NCBI GenBank assembly: GCA_017562135.1
Contig: QEYB01000715.1
Span: 620,001 to 684,000, forward strand
Source of the DNA: Dipylidium caninum
Taxonomy: Eukaryota > Platyhelminthes > Cestoda > Cyclophyllidea > Dipylidiidae
DNA length: 64,000 bases
Direction of reading: 5' to 3'
The notes under the pieces are model-generated. The model did not search any database and was not told where the DNA came from. It saw only the letters and a list, made by a program, of their open reading frames with translations. Positions 1 to 12,200 of this stretch are shown here, piece by piece (positions within the stretch are counted from its first letter, which is position 1; the number at the start of each line of letters is the position of its first letter). The position numbers and the translations under genes are program-made.

Positions 1-3000
1 TGTCTACTCAACAATAGTAAGTAGCAACTCAACACCGGGGGACAGCAAGTGGTGGAGGGTGGCACGCGCCTTTTCCGACACAATGAACGAGAAAACAGTT
101 AGGAAGAAAAAAATGAGCGGATTGTTTGCAAGATAGTAGGACATTGGAACATTGAGAATGTGAAAGCTCTAAGACAGCGATGGAAAACGTAAATTATAGA
201 GTAAAAGGAGCCCATGTTCAAACTGTGTGGTGCTGAAGGCGTTCTCAATGCACAGAGCCAAAGCCGGCACTAAAGTCTGCGATAATGGAACACAAATGAA
301 GAATAAAAGAGCCCTCTTTGGTCTTAGGTCAATGGCGCTGCGTTTGAGCTGAGGCACACGTTGCAGGCAAAGGCAAGGGAGCTCGCGTCTTTAAGAGGCT
401 GCCGTACCCTCATTAGGGCCGTGGGCAATGGAGATTGACGCACACACTTACCATGGTGGTAACACCTTCTTCAAGGGGCATTTGGGCAAGAAGAAGGCAA
501 AAGATCCATTTGCTTTATCTCCGGAGATACAGGTCCTCTGAGACCTTCGATACCGGTCGAACCAGAGAAGCGAGATCGTCTTCGTCTCTCATTTGATACC
601 ACGTTGACGGCCTGAGTAAGTTTTCTGCGTTTGTTCAGTATGCCAAACGGTGGTGTCATTCAGTTGTCTCATGGCTGAGGTTGAGCGTTCTGCTCATTTG
701 AATTTTTTCCTCTACAGTTAATTCAGGGACTTCCCAATGGAAAAACTCTTCCCGAATCCATTCTACTTCCACGGCTCATTTGACGTCCTTTGCGGTACTT
801 TTACATGCCTGTGAAAGCTCTCCAGGCTTTTTTCCCCGATCCACGCGAACGGCGGGCTCATGTTTGAGCGGCACACGGAGTGCCAAAGTCATAACGATCG
901 AACTAGAGGGGAAAAGACACTGTTTCCGTTCCGAGAGAAGAGTACTGCCTAACTGTTCGACGTGCTCGAAATAAATGAAAGATCGGCAAACCCCGACGCG
1001 AGGGTTTCGGTCGAGTGTTAACCGGGGCCGAAGTGGAGCCAGCGATGGGGGACTGCGGCGGTGCAGCCCGCGGACGGGAGAAGGGCGGGTGTGAATGGGC
1101 GAGATGCCGAAGAGTGCGCGTCTGTGGCTCTCAACGCCGCAAATGGCACACGTGCGAGGTGGTAGGAGACATCAAAGGAGCAGCACGTCTTAGCTGCCTT
1201 TTTGTAACAAAGTACCGCCTCTCGCTCAGCGCCCCTCGTCCCACCGCCCGACGGAGCAGTCTCGAGTCTGTGCCCACAGTCTCCCGAGGCGAGAGTCACT
1301 TGTCATGGCAGGAGACTTAACATTTTGGCGTCATTTACACACAAAACGGTGGAACAACGCACCCGTCCTAGCAGCGGAGAGCTCTCGTGGTGGACTAGAA
1401 GAACCCTTCTCTTGTGCTCACCTTGACGTCGGCGTCGAGGCAAAGTGTGGGAGCTGGTGGCGTCGGGGTCGAGTGATGGCTTGCGTTGCGCTGATCCACC
1501 ACGTCTTCGCCTTTTCCGGGCGGCCGCTTCCGCTGCGAGACGCTCTGACCGCGCACCGCTTAGCGGGGCAGACAGGACTGGAACTTTTTTTTGTGAGGAG
1601 GCCTTCGGCTGACCGTCTAAGGCGCGCACAGACACCCGAAAGCCCACTCATGGGGCTCCCAGTGGTGCCACCCCACTCCACGGGTGGCGTCTTCCATGAG
1701 TCGAAAGGTCCGCCTCGAGTGGTGCCACCACACTGGCGAATGCGGGCAAAGTGGGCCCGGACGAGCGCCACCTTCCCCTTAGAAGCCCGCACGCTCCGCG
1801 GGGAGAGTGCGGGCGGGCGCACACGCAACCGTTTTGTGCCTGCTAGCGCCCTTCGCGGCCGGGCAGGGCGTCTTCGTCTACGGCAGTTCAGCCTCTTTTC
1901 GTGCGTCCGCTTCTCTCCCCCGTCGGCAGGCTGGGCGCACGTGACGGGGAACGGGCCCTCCGGCCACAGAAATGGACGCTTCCCTTGCAGGTTGCCCGAT
2001 CTCGGCCATTGGCCCATTGGATTTTCCCTACCACAGAACCAGTGGACTCCCGGCGCCGCTGAATATGAAGTGGACGCGTCAGAAATGTGTTGTGGAGAGA
2101 AGGGCAGTTTTGTTGCGCGCCGACATGCTCCAAAGTATTTGCATTTGCTGTCCCCCGCGGCATCGCCGCGTGGGCAAGAGGAGGCGGAGGAGGAAAGTCT
2201 CACGGGAACTCGAAAGCGCTCCAGGCGGGTTTCCCACAAGTCACCGCCAGAGGGTTAACGAGCAAGCAGTCGGAAGAGGGGCTCTTCCTTGGCCTGAACT
2301 CACTTGACTACTACGACACGGGCCGCCTCGGAATCTGTGGCCGTTCGCGACACGCGGTTGTCGGACGAACGCAAAATCTAGCACTCGGCAGCGGGACTCA
2401 CGTGGCTCCCTCCACGGAGACTGTCAGCAGCTTCCCCGGGGCAACGAGGCCGAGGGCAGTGGGCGCTGCTCGACGCAGCTCCTCCCTCCCCATCGCCCCG
2501 GCCGCCACCTCCTCCGCTGAGGACAGCCCTGCAGCCAGGGCTGAGGGAGACCGCGGGAGGGTAAACACTTAACGGTGCGGAAAAAGTGGAACCCTCAAAA
2601 GCCTGTCAAATGCAGAGAGACAGATGGTATCAGGCAGGCGGCGAGTGGGCGACGTTGAAAATGGTCGTGTCTCGAGCACTCCGCGGTTTTTTCTTCGCCG
2701 ATGCAGCCACTTACGCGAAGGCTAAGTTGAAATCTCCCAGCAGCAGTCAGAACAGAAAAATCCTGGGATTGGATGATCACAAACGTCGACAAGGAGCAGA
2801 TGTGCGGCCGACCGCCGCTCCCGTCAAGCTTTTTGGACGCCGGAAAATTCTCTGTGATGGCGGCGGAAGCCATGAGGGAGGTGCGATGAGACGCTTGGAT
2901 CGGCGTTGAAGGCTGCAGGGTTGGGCGAGACGTCCGACGGTCAGCCTTCCTCACGCCGGTCAGTGCGCCCGAGAGACGGGGTGAAACGGCTTCACCCACA

Positions 3001-3733
3001 GCCTCGCACCGGGGAGGGGAGGAGAGAGGCGTGCGAGGTTGGGCGATTTGACCGGGTCGGCCGAATACCCAACAGCGCCCGCACGGCGTCTCCTGCGCCG
3101 CGGCTGCTCGGAAGGCAGGAGGCGGGTACCGACAACGCGTTGGCACAACTTCCTTTGCGTTACACCAAGGCCACAGAGGACGAGGCTAGTCCGGTGACCC
3201 TGTTCCATGGGGACTTTGCCACTTTCAAGGGAATTTTGTGCCCTTAAGTCCTTCTGCGCATCAGCATTCACCGGCTTCCGAAGGTGGCTTTACAGCGAGA
3301 CCCGTCTGCGACTCTCTTCCGGAGGCGATGGGCCCTCCCTCCGCAGCGGGGGCTTTCCGCTGCACCGAGGCAGCCGTCGTCGGCTGTCAGACATGCCGCC
3401 GCCTTAATGGCCCGCGCTCGGCGACAGGACGGGAGACGGGCGGACGACTGCCTCGGCCACACCCCGGCTGCTGCGCCCTCCGCCCCCGTGGCGCCAAGGG
3501 GAATCGGCTCTCGCTACCCTCGCCTCAAGCCCTGACGGGAAGCGCAGTCGAACGCCAGAACGCAGCCACTCCAACTCAGCGCAGCAAGAGCCATAAGCGT
3601 GACTTTGGAGGTAAACCCGTCTCCTTGTTGGAGGTTGAAATGCTGATAGATGAAGTCTGCCCACGCCGGTACAGTCAATTCAATAAGAAAATGTCTTACA
3701 AAAACTGGCACAGTCGGCAACGGGAGAATGAAT
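1..3733. other. GC-rich stretch without a recognised gene
   Basis: This stretch downstream of the minus-strand GPCR becomes strongly GC- and CpG-rich from about position 1000. Long ORFs exist on both strands over the same bases, for example about 1305-2258 (+) and 1418-2239 (-). None shows a recognisable domain, membrane pattern or splice-supported continuation. Arg, Ser, Pro and Gly dominate the translations, as expected when stop codons are rare because of base composition. I see no RNA gene or repeat array that I can support. Confidence 0.5.
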
Positions 3734-5011
3734 TCACTTGCTGTGGTTGAAACTACAAAAATAGGTACGCGGCGGCACTCGGAAATTAGCGGATTTCTTG
3801 CAAAGTTGTCCGAGACGACGGCGGAAGGCGGGCGAGACGAGGGAGTAGATGAAAAAGTTGACGGCATTGTTGATGTAGTAGAACTCGTGGTGGATGTAGA
3901 CGGCGGTCGAGTGCATGTGCACGTCCCTGGCCAGGTCCTCGCGGGTCCCCGAGTCGCTGGACCAGTTGCCGAAGTGCACCACGAGGACGGGCAGAAGCGT
4001 AAGGTAGAAGACGAGGGTTGTGATGAACAGGGTCAGCGCAGTCCTCCGCGACCGCGGCAGACGAGGCAGTCCGCCCCTGTGGAGCTGCGCTCTTTTCCGG
4101 TCGTAGCTGCGGATGGCGAGGAAGATGCAGACGTAGGGGCCGCAGACGAGAGGCAGCGTGACGATCGTGGAGATGAGGTAGAGGCGGTTCAGAAAGTGCC
4201 TGAGTCTGGCGGCTGGGAGGGACTTGTCCGCCAGCCTATGCTGGCGAATGTGCAGGAGGAAGACAGCAAGCTCAAATGCCACCACCGTTAAGGTAGTCAA
4301 GGTGATGGGCAGAAGGACGCACAAGCAGCGGCACAGGCTGGACGGGGATTGTGTTGGCGGCTCGGGCCTTCGGGGCGGCTCCACTTCGTCGTGGATGGTC
4401 ATCGTCGCCGAACCGTAGTCCCCGTCAATGGTTGTGGCTCTGATGGTGGCGTCGGCACTGACTGCCTGACCGGACGACAGTCCGCCGGCATTGGAGGCGC
4501 GTGGCCGCTTCCTGCTGCCTATCGCCCGCACGTAGGGGCACCCGATGACCAGGAAACGGTCGATGGCGATCGAGGTGAGGATGCTCCCCTCGAGGGCGAA
4601 CATCACGTTCCTGGCGTTATTGACAAAGCCGAAGGCGAAATTGTAGGAGTCGGTGTCGCAGTAGAGGGGGATGTTCAAGAGGGTGAAGACTTTGTGGCCG
4701 ATGTCGCAGGGAAGTACAACGGATGTGGTGAGGAGATCCACGACGGCCAGGGCTACGAGCAGTTTGCGTTGACTGTGATGGAGGCCTCTACGGAATCGGG
4801 GAACGTAGTGTGGGGGAAGCAGGGAGCACAGGCAGCAGGAGAGGGGAGGACTCTGGCAGTAGACCATCAGCACCAGGCTGTTCCCCACCACTCCCAGGAC
4901 GCCTATGAGGGAGAGGAGGCTGATGGAGACTACGATGTAGGTCCTGTCGGCGGCCTCCTCCTGAAAGCTCCCGCATAAAAGACTTTCGAGGGACGCAGTC
5001 GAATAATTCAT
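3734..5011 (-). CDS. Rhodopsin-family (class A) GPCR, orphan, peptide-receptor-like
   Basis: A single uninterrupted 425-residue reading frame encodes a seven-helix receptor of the plasma membrane. TM1 (about 27-51) has the GN motif at 43-44. TM2 (83-101) has LAVVD at 88-92. The TM3 end has DRF at 151-153 in place of DRY. TM7 has N-F-F-I-Y at 385-389, a variant of NPxxY with Pro replaced, followed by a basic C-terminal tail. C118 sits where the conserved TM3 cysteine is expected, but the stretch between TM4 (228-254) and TM5 (274-300) has no cysteine partner. The second intracellular loop is long (about 160-225) and rich in Ser, Thr and Pro. N2 is in an N-glycosylation sequon. The start is the first Met, 25 residues before TM1. 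The TM7 motif recalls divergent FMRFamide-type peptide receptors, but the ligand cannot be assigned. CCAAT boxes lie 70-107 bp upstream. Confidence 0.85.
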   Translation of the reverse strand: MNYSTASLESLLCGSFQEEAADRTYIVVSISLLSLIGVLGVVGNSLVLMVYCQSPPLSCCLCSLLPPHYVPRFRRGLHHSQRKLLVALAVVDLLTTSVVLPCDIGHKVFTLLNIPLYCDTDSYNFAFGFVNNARNVMFALEGSILTSIAIDRFLVIGCPYVRAIGSRKRPRASNAGGLSSGQAVSADATIRATTIDGDYGSATMTIHDEVEPPRRPEPPTQSPSSLCRCLCVLLPITLTTLTVVAFELAVFLLHIRQHRLADKSLPAARLRHFLNRLYLISTIVTLPLVCGPYVCIFLAIRSYDRKRAQLHRGGLPRLPRSRRTALTLFITTLVFYLTLLPVLVVHFGNWSSDSGTREDLARDVHMHSTAVYIHHEFYYINNAVNFFIYSLVSPAFRRRLGQLCKKSANFRVPPRTYFCSFNHSK

Positions 5012-5080
5012 TCCGCCTCGAAGGTCGCTGTGCCACGAGGAGCGACGCGAGACCGGCCAGGCCGCTCAGTGAGTTCGCAG

Positions 5081-5118
5081 CCAATCACTTCGCGAAGAGG
5101 CAGTCCGAAGACCATTGG
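5081..5118 (-). promoter_or_regulatory. Paired CCAAT boxes upstream of the GPCR
   Basis: CCAAT occurs at 5081-5085 and its reverse complement ATTGG at 5114-5118, about 70-107 bp upstream of the GPCR start codon at 5011. CCAAT boxes are binding sites of NF-Y in eukaryotic promoters. The function here is inferred from position and from similar pairs near 10187-10242 and 21599-21643. No TATA box was identified. Confidence 0.35.
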
Positions 5119-8100
5119 TTGTTGCCCAGGCGACGTCGTCAGGGCGGCTAACGGATCGGAGGGTTGCATTCCCCACCGCGGACAACTAATTTGTTTAGTG
5201 GAGCAAGTGTTTTCAGGCGGACCACCCTCTGAGCACTGCCAATGCCCAGCACGCCATGCTATCGAAGGTTTAAAGGAGATTTTTCGCTGCACTTCTGGTC
5301 GCATTCCTGGCCAATAAGTTTAGCTGGACTCACGTTTAAGGGGCCAGGGTGGACGGGCTTGGGCAAGAAGCGGTGTTCACTGCGGAGTCAGGCGCCCTGC
5401 TTGGATGCGGGGAGGCCGCGGCCGGGCGTGGGCCACCGCCGGACGGCAAAGGCTCACTCGGCGCTCCCGCCGTTGCACAGAAGTGCTTTGCCGCCGTTGA
5501 AATTCCCGCGACTCCCCGCAGCGTAAACGCGGATTAGGCCGACTTTAGGCCCAAGTGGGCCGAGCCGAAGGGCGATCCGCATAGCGTTCGCCCTCGTGCC
5601 CCTCGCAAAGGGGGGAGCAGAGGCCCCGAGAGCCTTCGAGGGAGACTCACGAAGTCCGTTTGGTGGACGCCCCTCCAAGCAAAGAAGTTTGAGACTTCGC
5701 TATTCCAAGTAGGTACAAGTAGGAATTGGGAGAAGAACAGTTGAGACTGTACAACTGTTAGTTAGTTAAGATCCTGCGAAAAGGAAGGATCTTCTCATGC
5801 GTGGACTGGCACTCCACTCTCGGGTCTGGCGCCCATTTCGCAGAGGATACACGCGGTGGTGAAGTTGCGCGCGAAAGACATTTGCAGAACTTCTTTTGTG
5901 CCACCAAATTGGCCCGGGGAGGCCTCACCCGCCGGGCCACTGGATGGGCGCGATGCACGGCCAGTTGGCAGACAAGCCGAAGCAGACTTCAACGAAATCG
6001 TCACAGGGTTTGGGGCTTGGCGCATCGCACTCGAAGTTACACGGATGCATGGGCCGCCACCTGCGGAGCCTCCTTTCCCTGTCGCCTCTAGGTCGCGTCG
6101 CTTTTCGAGTTCTGGCACTTCTCCGAGGAGAATTCGCCGCAAATCGGGGCTTTTTGCGGCTTCTGCTGACTGTCACAGGGGCGCAAGAGATTTGAGTTTT
6201 TCCTTTCCTCCACCTCAAGGCTTGGGAGAAGGCATAGGGCGGCGTCGTTCTCAGAAGTGGTGTCCTTCGACGTCAAGAGAATCGTCCACGCGGGGGGCAG
6301 TGGCGTGGCGTGGCGTAGTGTGGATTTTGGCCTGACGAGAGCACCGGAAGTGTTAAAGAACACGGGCGATGTGCCTCTTTCTCCGGAAGTCGTTAAGCTC
6401 TCACTCCATAAATCGCGCAACAACACACAGCGTAGTAGAAGTCCGCCGTAGCCTCACGACTACTACTGCAACTTCCAGGGATGTGCAGCCAATTGTGCGG
6501 CGAAGTTGGAGCTCGAGTCGCGCGACCGTGTCACCTCCCTCTGAGTCGCCCCTCGGTACTGTCTCCTGAGGCTGGGCGGACAGGAGGCGTCGGTGGAGAG
6601 GGTCGACACGAAGACGGATGTGCCGATGCCTGGACACTGTTCGGAGGCGAAGTGCTTGCGGCATGACGCTACCGCAGGAAAGAAGCGGAGCCACCGACAC
6701 CGTCAAGGTGCAGAGACAGGCTTGCCGGACACGCGGCAGGCACGACTTCGTGGGGAAGCGGCTGGTGTCCGCGTCTGCATAGAGGGCGACAGGAGGCGGA
6801 AGTGGGCAGACTCCTTCCTGCCGCGTTTCGTGACGACACTTCTGCCTCCCTCCAGGCCAGGCGTTATCGGGGGAAGGCGCACGAGCACCGGTTAAAGAAA
6901 TTCGCCAGCAGCACAGAAGCTCTTGCGCGGAAGCGCTGGAGATGCTGCGATATGTCCCTCCGCCCCCGACTGGTAACAAAGCTTTTCCCCTTCTGACGCG
7001 CGGGAGTGCTTGCGTCCAAGTCGTCCTCTGTTCGCTCCTCCTTCCCCCTCAACGAAGGCAGTCCCAGAGAGTCCTGCGTCCCCCGTCCGCGGCTGTCGGT
7101 CGCACCGTCGCGCGCTCGCTTCACCGTGCAGCGCTTCCAACACGTCGACGGCGACTATGCACACACGGGGCATAAGAGAAGACGCGAGGCGAGGTGCCTT
7201 CTTCCTCAGCAGCACAACAAACTATTGGGTCGTGGGTGTGAGAAAAGACTGGGCAGACACGACTCGTCCGCAGTACCCGAGGTCATCGCAGCCACATGCA
7301 AACAAAAATTTGGGCCCATAAAGGAGAAGAGATTCACAAATGACCGCGCGGCAGGAAGACCTTTTTAATTGCACATTTTACTAAACTCTGCCCGCGATTC
7401 CGACAACTGCGACTCGGTGCCTGCGAGCTGTGCCAACCTGACGGCCCTCGGAGGGGCGAAGGGCTGCAACCATCGCTCGCAGGTCCTGAATTGAGTGCGC
7501 GCTTTGCGTGCAAAAACTCTCGGTGTGGTGCTCTGAGAGCCGGAGAAACCCCGCCAGAGGCCCAAGACGTCGAACCACCCGCGTCATGCTCGAATTCTGC
7601 AGGAAAACTCAAGGTGGTCTATTTCACACTCATAGCTCGGGCTCCGATTAAACTCACGACTTCAAGAAAAGGAAGCTTCACGCCGTTAGACAAAGGTTCA
7701 TTTCAGTCGAGCTGAGGGTTTGCATCATTTCGATCACTATTTCTGTCGTCTAAAGGCAACTAACAATGCCGCAGAGGCGAAGATTTGCCTCTTGATCGGT
7801 CAGCTTTCAGTTGCACTCATGCAGCCGTTCAGCATTCACCAGGCCGCCCGATTTAAGGGTTGCTGGGCCCCGGAGCCAGTCACTTTTGCATGAAGACAGG
7901 GTAAATTGAAGACTGGAGAGCCTGTGTGCATTGGCTCCGAGGTGGATTCCCTCCAGTTCAACAGATTGCCGTCTTACCCTCTGTGCACTTTACTATTGGA
8001 GAGAGTGAAGTTGCACTGCTTGCGTACATTCGCCGCGAGATTTAATTTTGAATCCACTGCCAATTACCGTATCAAACGGTCTTCGCATGCTCGCTCCCGT

Positions 8101-9128
8101 CAGTCTTCTTTTCAGTTCCCCAGGATTAAGTAACTTTTCTATCAATGGACTGCACAAACGAGTAGGGTGTAACAATGAGAGGCATGCAGCAAAACTCAAT
8201 CACTGTTGACAGTCAGTAAGGCGCTAGAACGGGTAAACAAATCATCCTGGACTACCGCACGTTGTTCTCCGTCGCAGTAAGACCGAAGTAGTGTGCTGTG
8301 TACATATCGAAGGGTGATTTTTGGCTTCGGTATTTTTTGGCGCCAAAATTTTCATCCTACTAAATCATTTGTAAGTAGCATGGGTTGATATTTTGGTTCC
8401 TCATCGACTTAAACGCTGATTTCGACCCATATCCGTCAAGCTCCGACCCCTTCTCGCGACAATCACTCCTTCTGGCCTATACACCATCCTCCAAGGTAAT
8501 TCTACTTGCTGAGTATACTTCCGCACATGTAATTATAACAGAAGTTTAAAGGGAACAGAACACAGGACATTGTTACACAATAGAATGGTTGAGAAATTTT
8601 ACTCTTCTCCGCCTAATTCAACTGCAGGGAGTGCTTTAAACGCCACAACATGTTGGGCCAAAAGCTTTGTCAGACATCGTCAGAGAAACCACAACGAACG
8701 GCTGGGAGGGCGTTCAGGTGACCTCAGTGTCAAAACGCCATGCATTCTTCTTCTGGCCCAACAAGTGAGGATAAAATCAGAACTTCATCGAGGAAACCAG
8801 GCCTCGTGATGTACAGTCAACCCGCATAAGCACCTAGCGTCGACGTCAGTTACAATGGCAGTTCGCAGGAGTCTGCTAGACCATTCTCTTGTTTATGTCG
8901 TTAAACGAAGATGATTGTTGATGTTATTTTCACCACACTGACAACAATTTTATGCGGTTGGGCAAGGGACATAAATAGCAGGAAATTTTATTATACCACG
9001 AAGGTTTTACCCCCAAAAGTGCATGCGCATCCCATCCTTAATTATGAAGGTGTCCAGCTAAAAACGGGTTGCGGCCTCCCTCCAGCCAGGCCCAGCGGCC
9101 TTTTCTGCGGTCGGCAATCACAAGCGAA
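5119..9128. other. Intergenic, no gene recognised
   Basis: The stretch is GC-rich up to about 7600 and AT-richer from 7700 to 9000. Short overlapping ORFs exist on both strands, but none has a recognisable domain or a convincing chain of splice sites. It lies upstream of both the minus-strand GPCR and the plus-strand SCHIP1-like gene, so it may hold promoter DNA for both. Confidence 0.4.
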
Positions 9129-9218
9129 ATGCCCCGCGGAGGCCGCGCGGCCCTGTTGCTTACCATCGCCATTGCCACACTTAGGCGGTGGCAAGCATTC
9201 CAGCGAGTCGACTCCTCG
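9129..9218 (+). other. Candidate 5' exon (30 codons ending at a GTGAGT donor)
   Basis: An ATG at 9129 opens 30 codons, hydrophobic at residues 8-18, then Arg/Gln-rich, that end in phase 0 at a consensus donor GTGAGT (9219). The first supported exon of the SCHIP1-like gene (13257) also needs a phase-0 partner, so this could be its first coding exon across a 4-kb intron. Nothing beyond phase and a good donor supports it, and it may equally be chance in CpG-rich DNA. Confidence 0.18.
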
Positions 9219-12200
9219 GTGAGTCCGTAGCCTCGACGCCTGTTAGTTTGCAATTTCGAGCGCTAATTGCGCGGATGAGTGCAAGTTCCTGGTCCTGCGG
9301 GAGGAGTTAATGCAGGGGAACTATCATGTCCATCTTTCCGCATCCCTCGGACCTCCCCAAAGAGTACAACTAGCATTTGAAGGCACGTATTTAACTGGTA
9401 ATCAACCGCAAATTGTGACCCGTGTAAGTGTATTTTTGTTTAAGGAGAGAAATAATTAATGACTGAAAACTCTGTCGAAAAGTTATAGTAGTACTTTCCT
9501 CCATGATCGCCTGTCAAGGAGACGCGGTTTTTATGCGTGCACACACATTTTGGCCTCCTCCCTGCAACACTGTAGAATAGGCAATCTTTTATGCAGTGAG
9601 TAGTATTTTTTAACCTCATCGTTTTCGAGGGAGGCGGTAGTTTATTCGTTCAAGTTGTATATTGTTGCACTATGGACCATGTCATGCTTCTCGAGGGGGC
9701 GGGGGAGCCCTTTTTACTCATTCGGATTCATAAACTCCTCCACAAACAGCATCCCCTGTCCGAATGATCGCCCTACCCACTGAATAGTTAATTTTGCTTA
9801 CTGCTTCAGATGTTGCAGGCTAATTAAGTAAAGAGGAGGTTGTGAAAGTTGTTTAGTTCAAAGGAATTCACTAACGCACTCATTCGTCATTTACCTAAGA
9901 GCACTTAATTGAATTTACCTGCCGAAGGGACTTTACTTCCTCTGACTTGAATGAACGTCACTCGTTTAATGACGCCAAAGTGAAAATAGCCTGAAATCGA
10001 AATGCAAGGAGGAGCCTAAGCCCGTGCGTTCAGAGGTGCCAGAGCGATTCTGAGGTAAAGGTAGACTAAAAGAGGGGCAAAAGTGCACGCCCCTCTCACG
10101 CACGGCAGGACTGCTCCAGACGCCATCAGCGCAATTACGAAATACGCGCGCACCGCGTAGTCATGGCTATTGATTACAGTACTGAGCCAATCAGGTGCGA
10201 CGACGTCTCGGCCAGTGAGCGTCGGGCCTCGACTCTGATTGGGCGCCTGCGCGCGTGTGAAGGCCACTGCCGCCGAAGAGGTGAACATCACACAATTTCG
10301 AGGAAAACTTCAAAAAGCGATTGTTGTATGGTGTGAACCGCTTGACAGGACGGCCAATTGAGCCCACGTCGACAGTGGATTTGCATATCTGCTAAAAAGT
10401 AGGTCATTTTTATCCGTTCTTCATCCTGGCTCCGCTACTGATTTTCATGCTGCATTCCACTTCATCATGAGTCAGTGCCAACTGTGGCGTTGTTCGTATA
10501 TTAGCAAAATTTGACTTACTTCGGTTAGGCAAATAGTCCCTGATGCCCCGCCAAGCCAGCTAACGCCTCAGGTGTTAAAATTCCACCTCCCTCTATCGTA
10601 ATAATTGCATAGGTAATGGTCTTTGCCAACAGGTAAATCATGTTCGTTTGCACACACCATTATGAGCGGCGGGAACAGGGAGGAAGGGTTGGGAGTATTT
10701 TAGCATTTCCATGCCGTACGTGGCAAGTTAGAACCGTGGCACACGGTGCTGCCGAGGGTTTTCCGCAAACCCGACGCACCGCGGTCGGAGTGACTCGACA
10801 CGCTGGTGCGCCAATCGTGTCAGAAGTGAGTGGCCATTAGGTGGAACCGGGCCACCGCCAAGTTTGGCCCTCAGAGGAGAGTATGCAAACCCCAAAAACG
10901 TATTTTCCGGTGTCCAGCACGCCTCTGAGCCTCTCCCTTCGCTCAACAGAGTGCCGATCAGCAGCCCAACAATTACGGCCACTTTTATGCTCACTGGACA
11001 CAAGTTTACCAGTCTCAGGCACAGCAGCAGTCGCCCTCCTGCTCGTAGAAGCCCCCAAGAGCAGGCACCGGGCGGTCGCCTTCGAATACGCGGCCTCCTT
11101 TGTCTGCGTACAAGCCGCATCCCCTTGGTTTTGGCCATCACTTAACCGTCTTCTGCTCAGACTACGCGTGGATTTTAAAGTTCTCCTTTTAGGCCTCCCT
11201 GATCTGCTGCTGTTGCCACCATAAAGCCGAAATCACCACTGCAGCAGATGTCTTCGCCGCTTTGTCGTGGGAGCGGCCGCGCTGCGTCGGGAGGTCAGCA
11301 CTTCTCCCTTCTGCCGCAAAAACGGCTGCTGGCCGACGCCCTCATGCAGGAGTCCAGCATTCTGCCCCGCGACCGAGAGGCGAGCGGCGGGAGTCCCTCC
11401 GTCCCACGGGCGAAGGACGCCGAGGCCCCCCTGGCCGTGAGTCACCGAATTTCCGAGACTTTCTCACTCTTCTGCCTTGCCGTGCCTCCGGAGGCGCGCT
11501 GGTCTCCACCAGACCGCCCCGCGCATTAGTGGACCCATTAGTTGACGCCTTTTGCTTTCCATTCCCTCCTCCCCGTTTGCCGTTAGGCGCAGTTGCCAGG
11601 GCGCCTCGGACCCATTTGAACGCTCCTGCCATTAGTAAAATCAAAAGTCGCGATGACCATCACTTGGAGCCCAATTTTTCCCAAGAGTCTATTCAGTCGG
11701 CGAACCACTTTCTATAAATTTTTCCAGTATTTTTTCATTTCATTTACAACTGATTGCAACTTTTTGCCCCAACTAAAGTAACCCGGGAGAGACGCGGCTC
11801 CCCACTGGAAGGAGTGAAAGTCTACGGAGAAGGGATTAGACAAATACTGTCAGGCGAAACCAGTTTGTGACTTGATACGGATGACACTTGGAAAAAGGCG
11901 GTGCGATGTGACCGTGCGGCAGTTTGAACAAACGGCGAATTCGGTGGCGCTGAGGGATGGCCCAGTCCTGCACCGCCACCTTTTTCCTCCTGTCCGCGGT
12001 GGGCGAAATGTTAGTTCCACCGCCAAGCGTTGCACCTCTCCCCAGACGCCGCGCTACGCAGCGGGCGCAAGGGACCGGAAGATCACTGTACCTGCGGTGT
12101 AAAGGTGTGCGAGCAACGGTGCAGATGAACTGTCTCTCAAGAGGTAGAACGAGTGCTTTCAACCCCCACCTCCAATTCCTTCTGCCCTTTCCTGACCCTG

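Noticed and set aside
1305..2258. 317-codon ORF on the plus strand, overlapped by a 273-codon ORF on the minus strand (1418-2239)
   Set aside because: Both strands are open over the same GC-rich DNA, with no domain, low-information composition and no supporting splice or start context. This is best explained by base composition.
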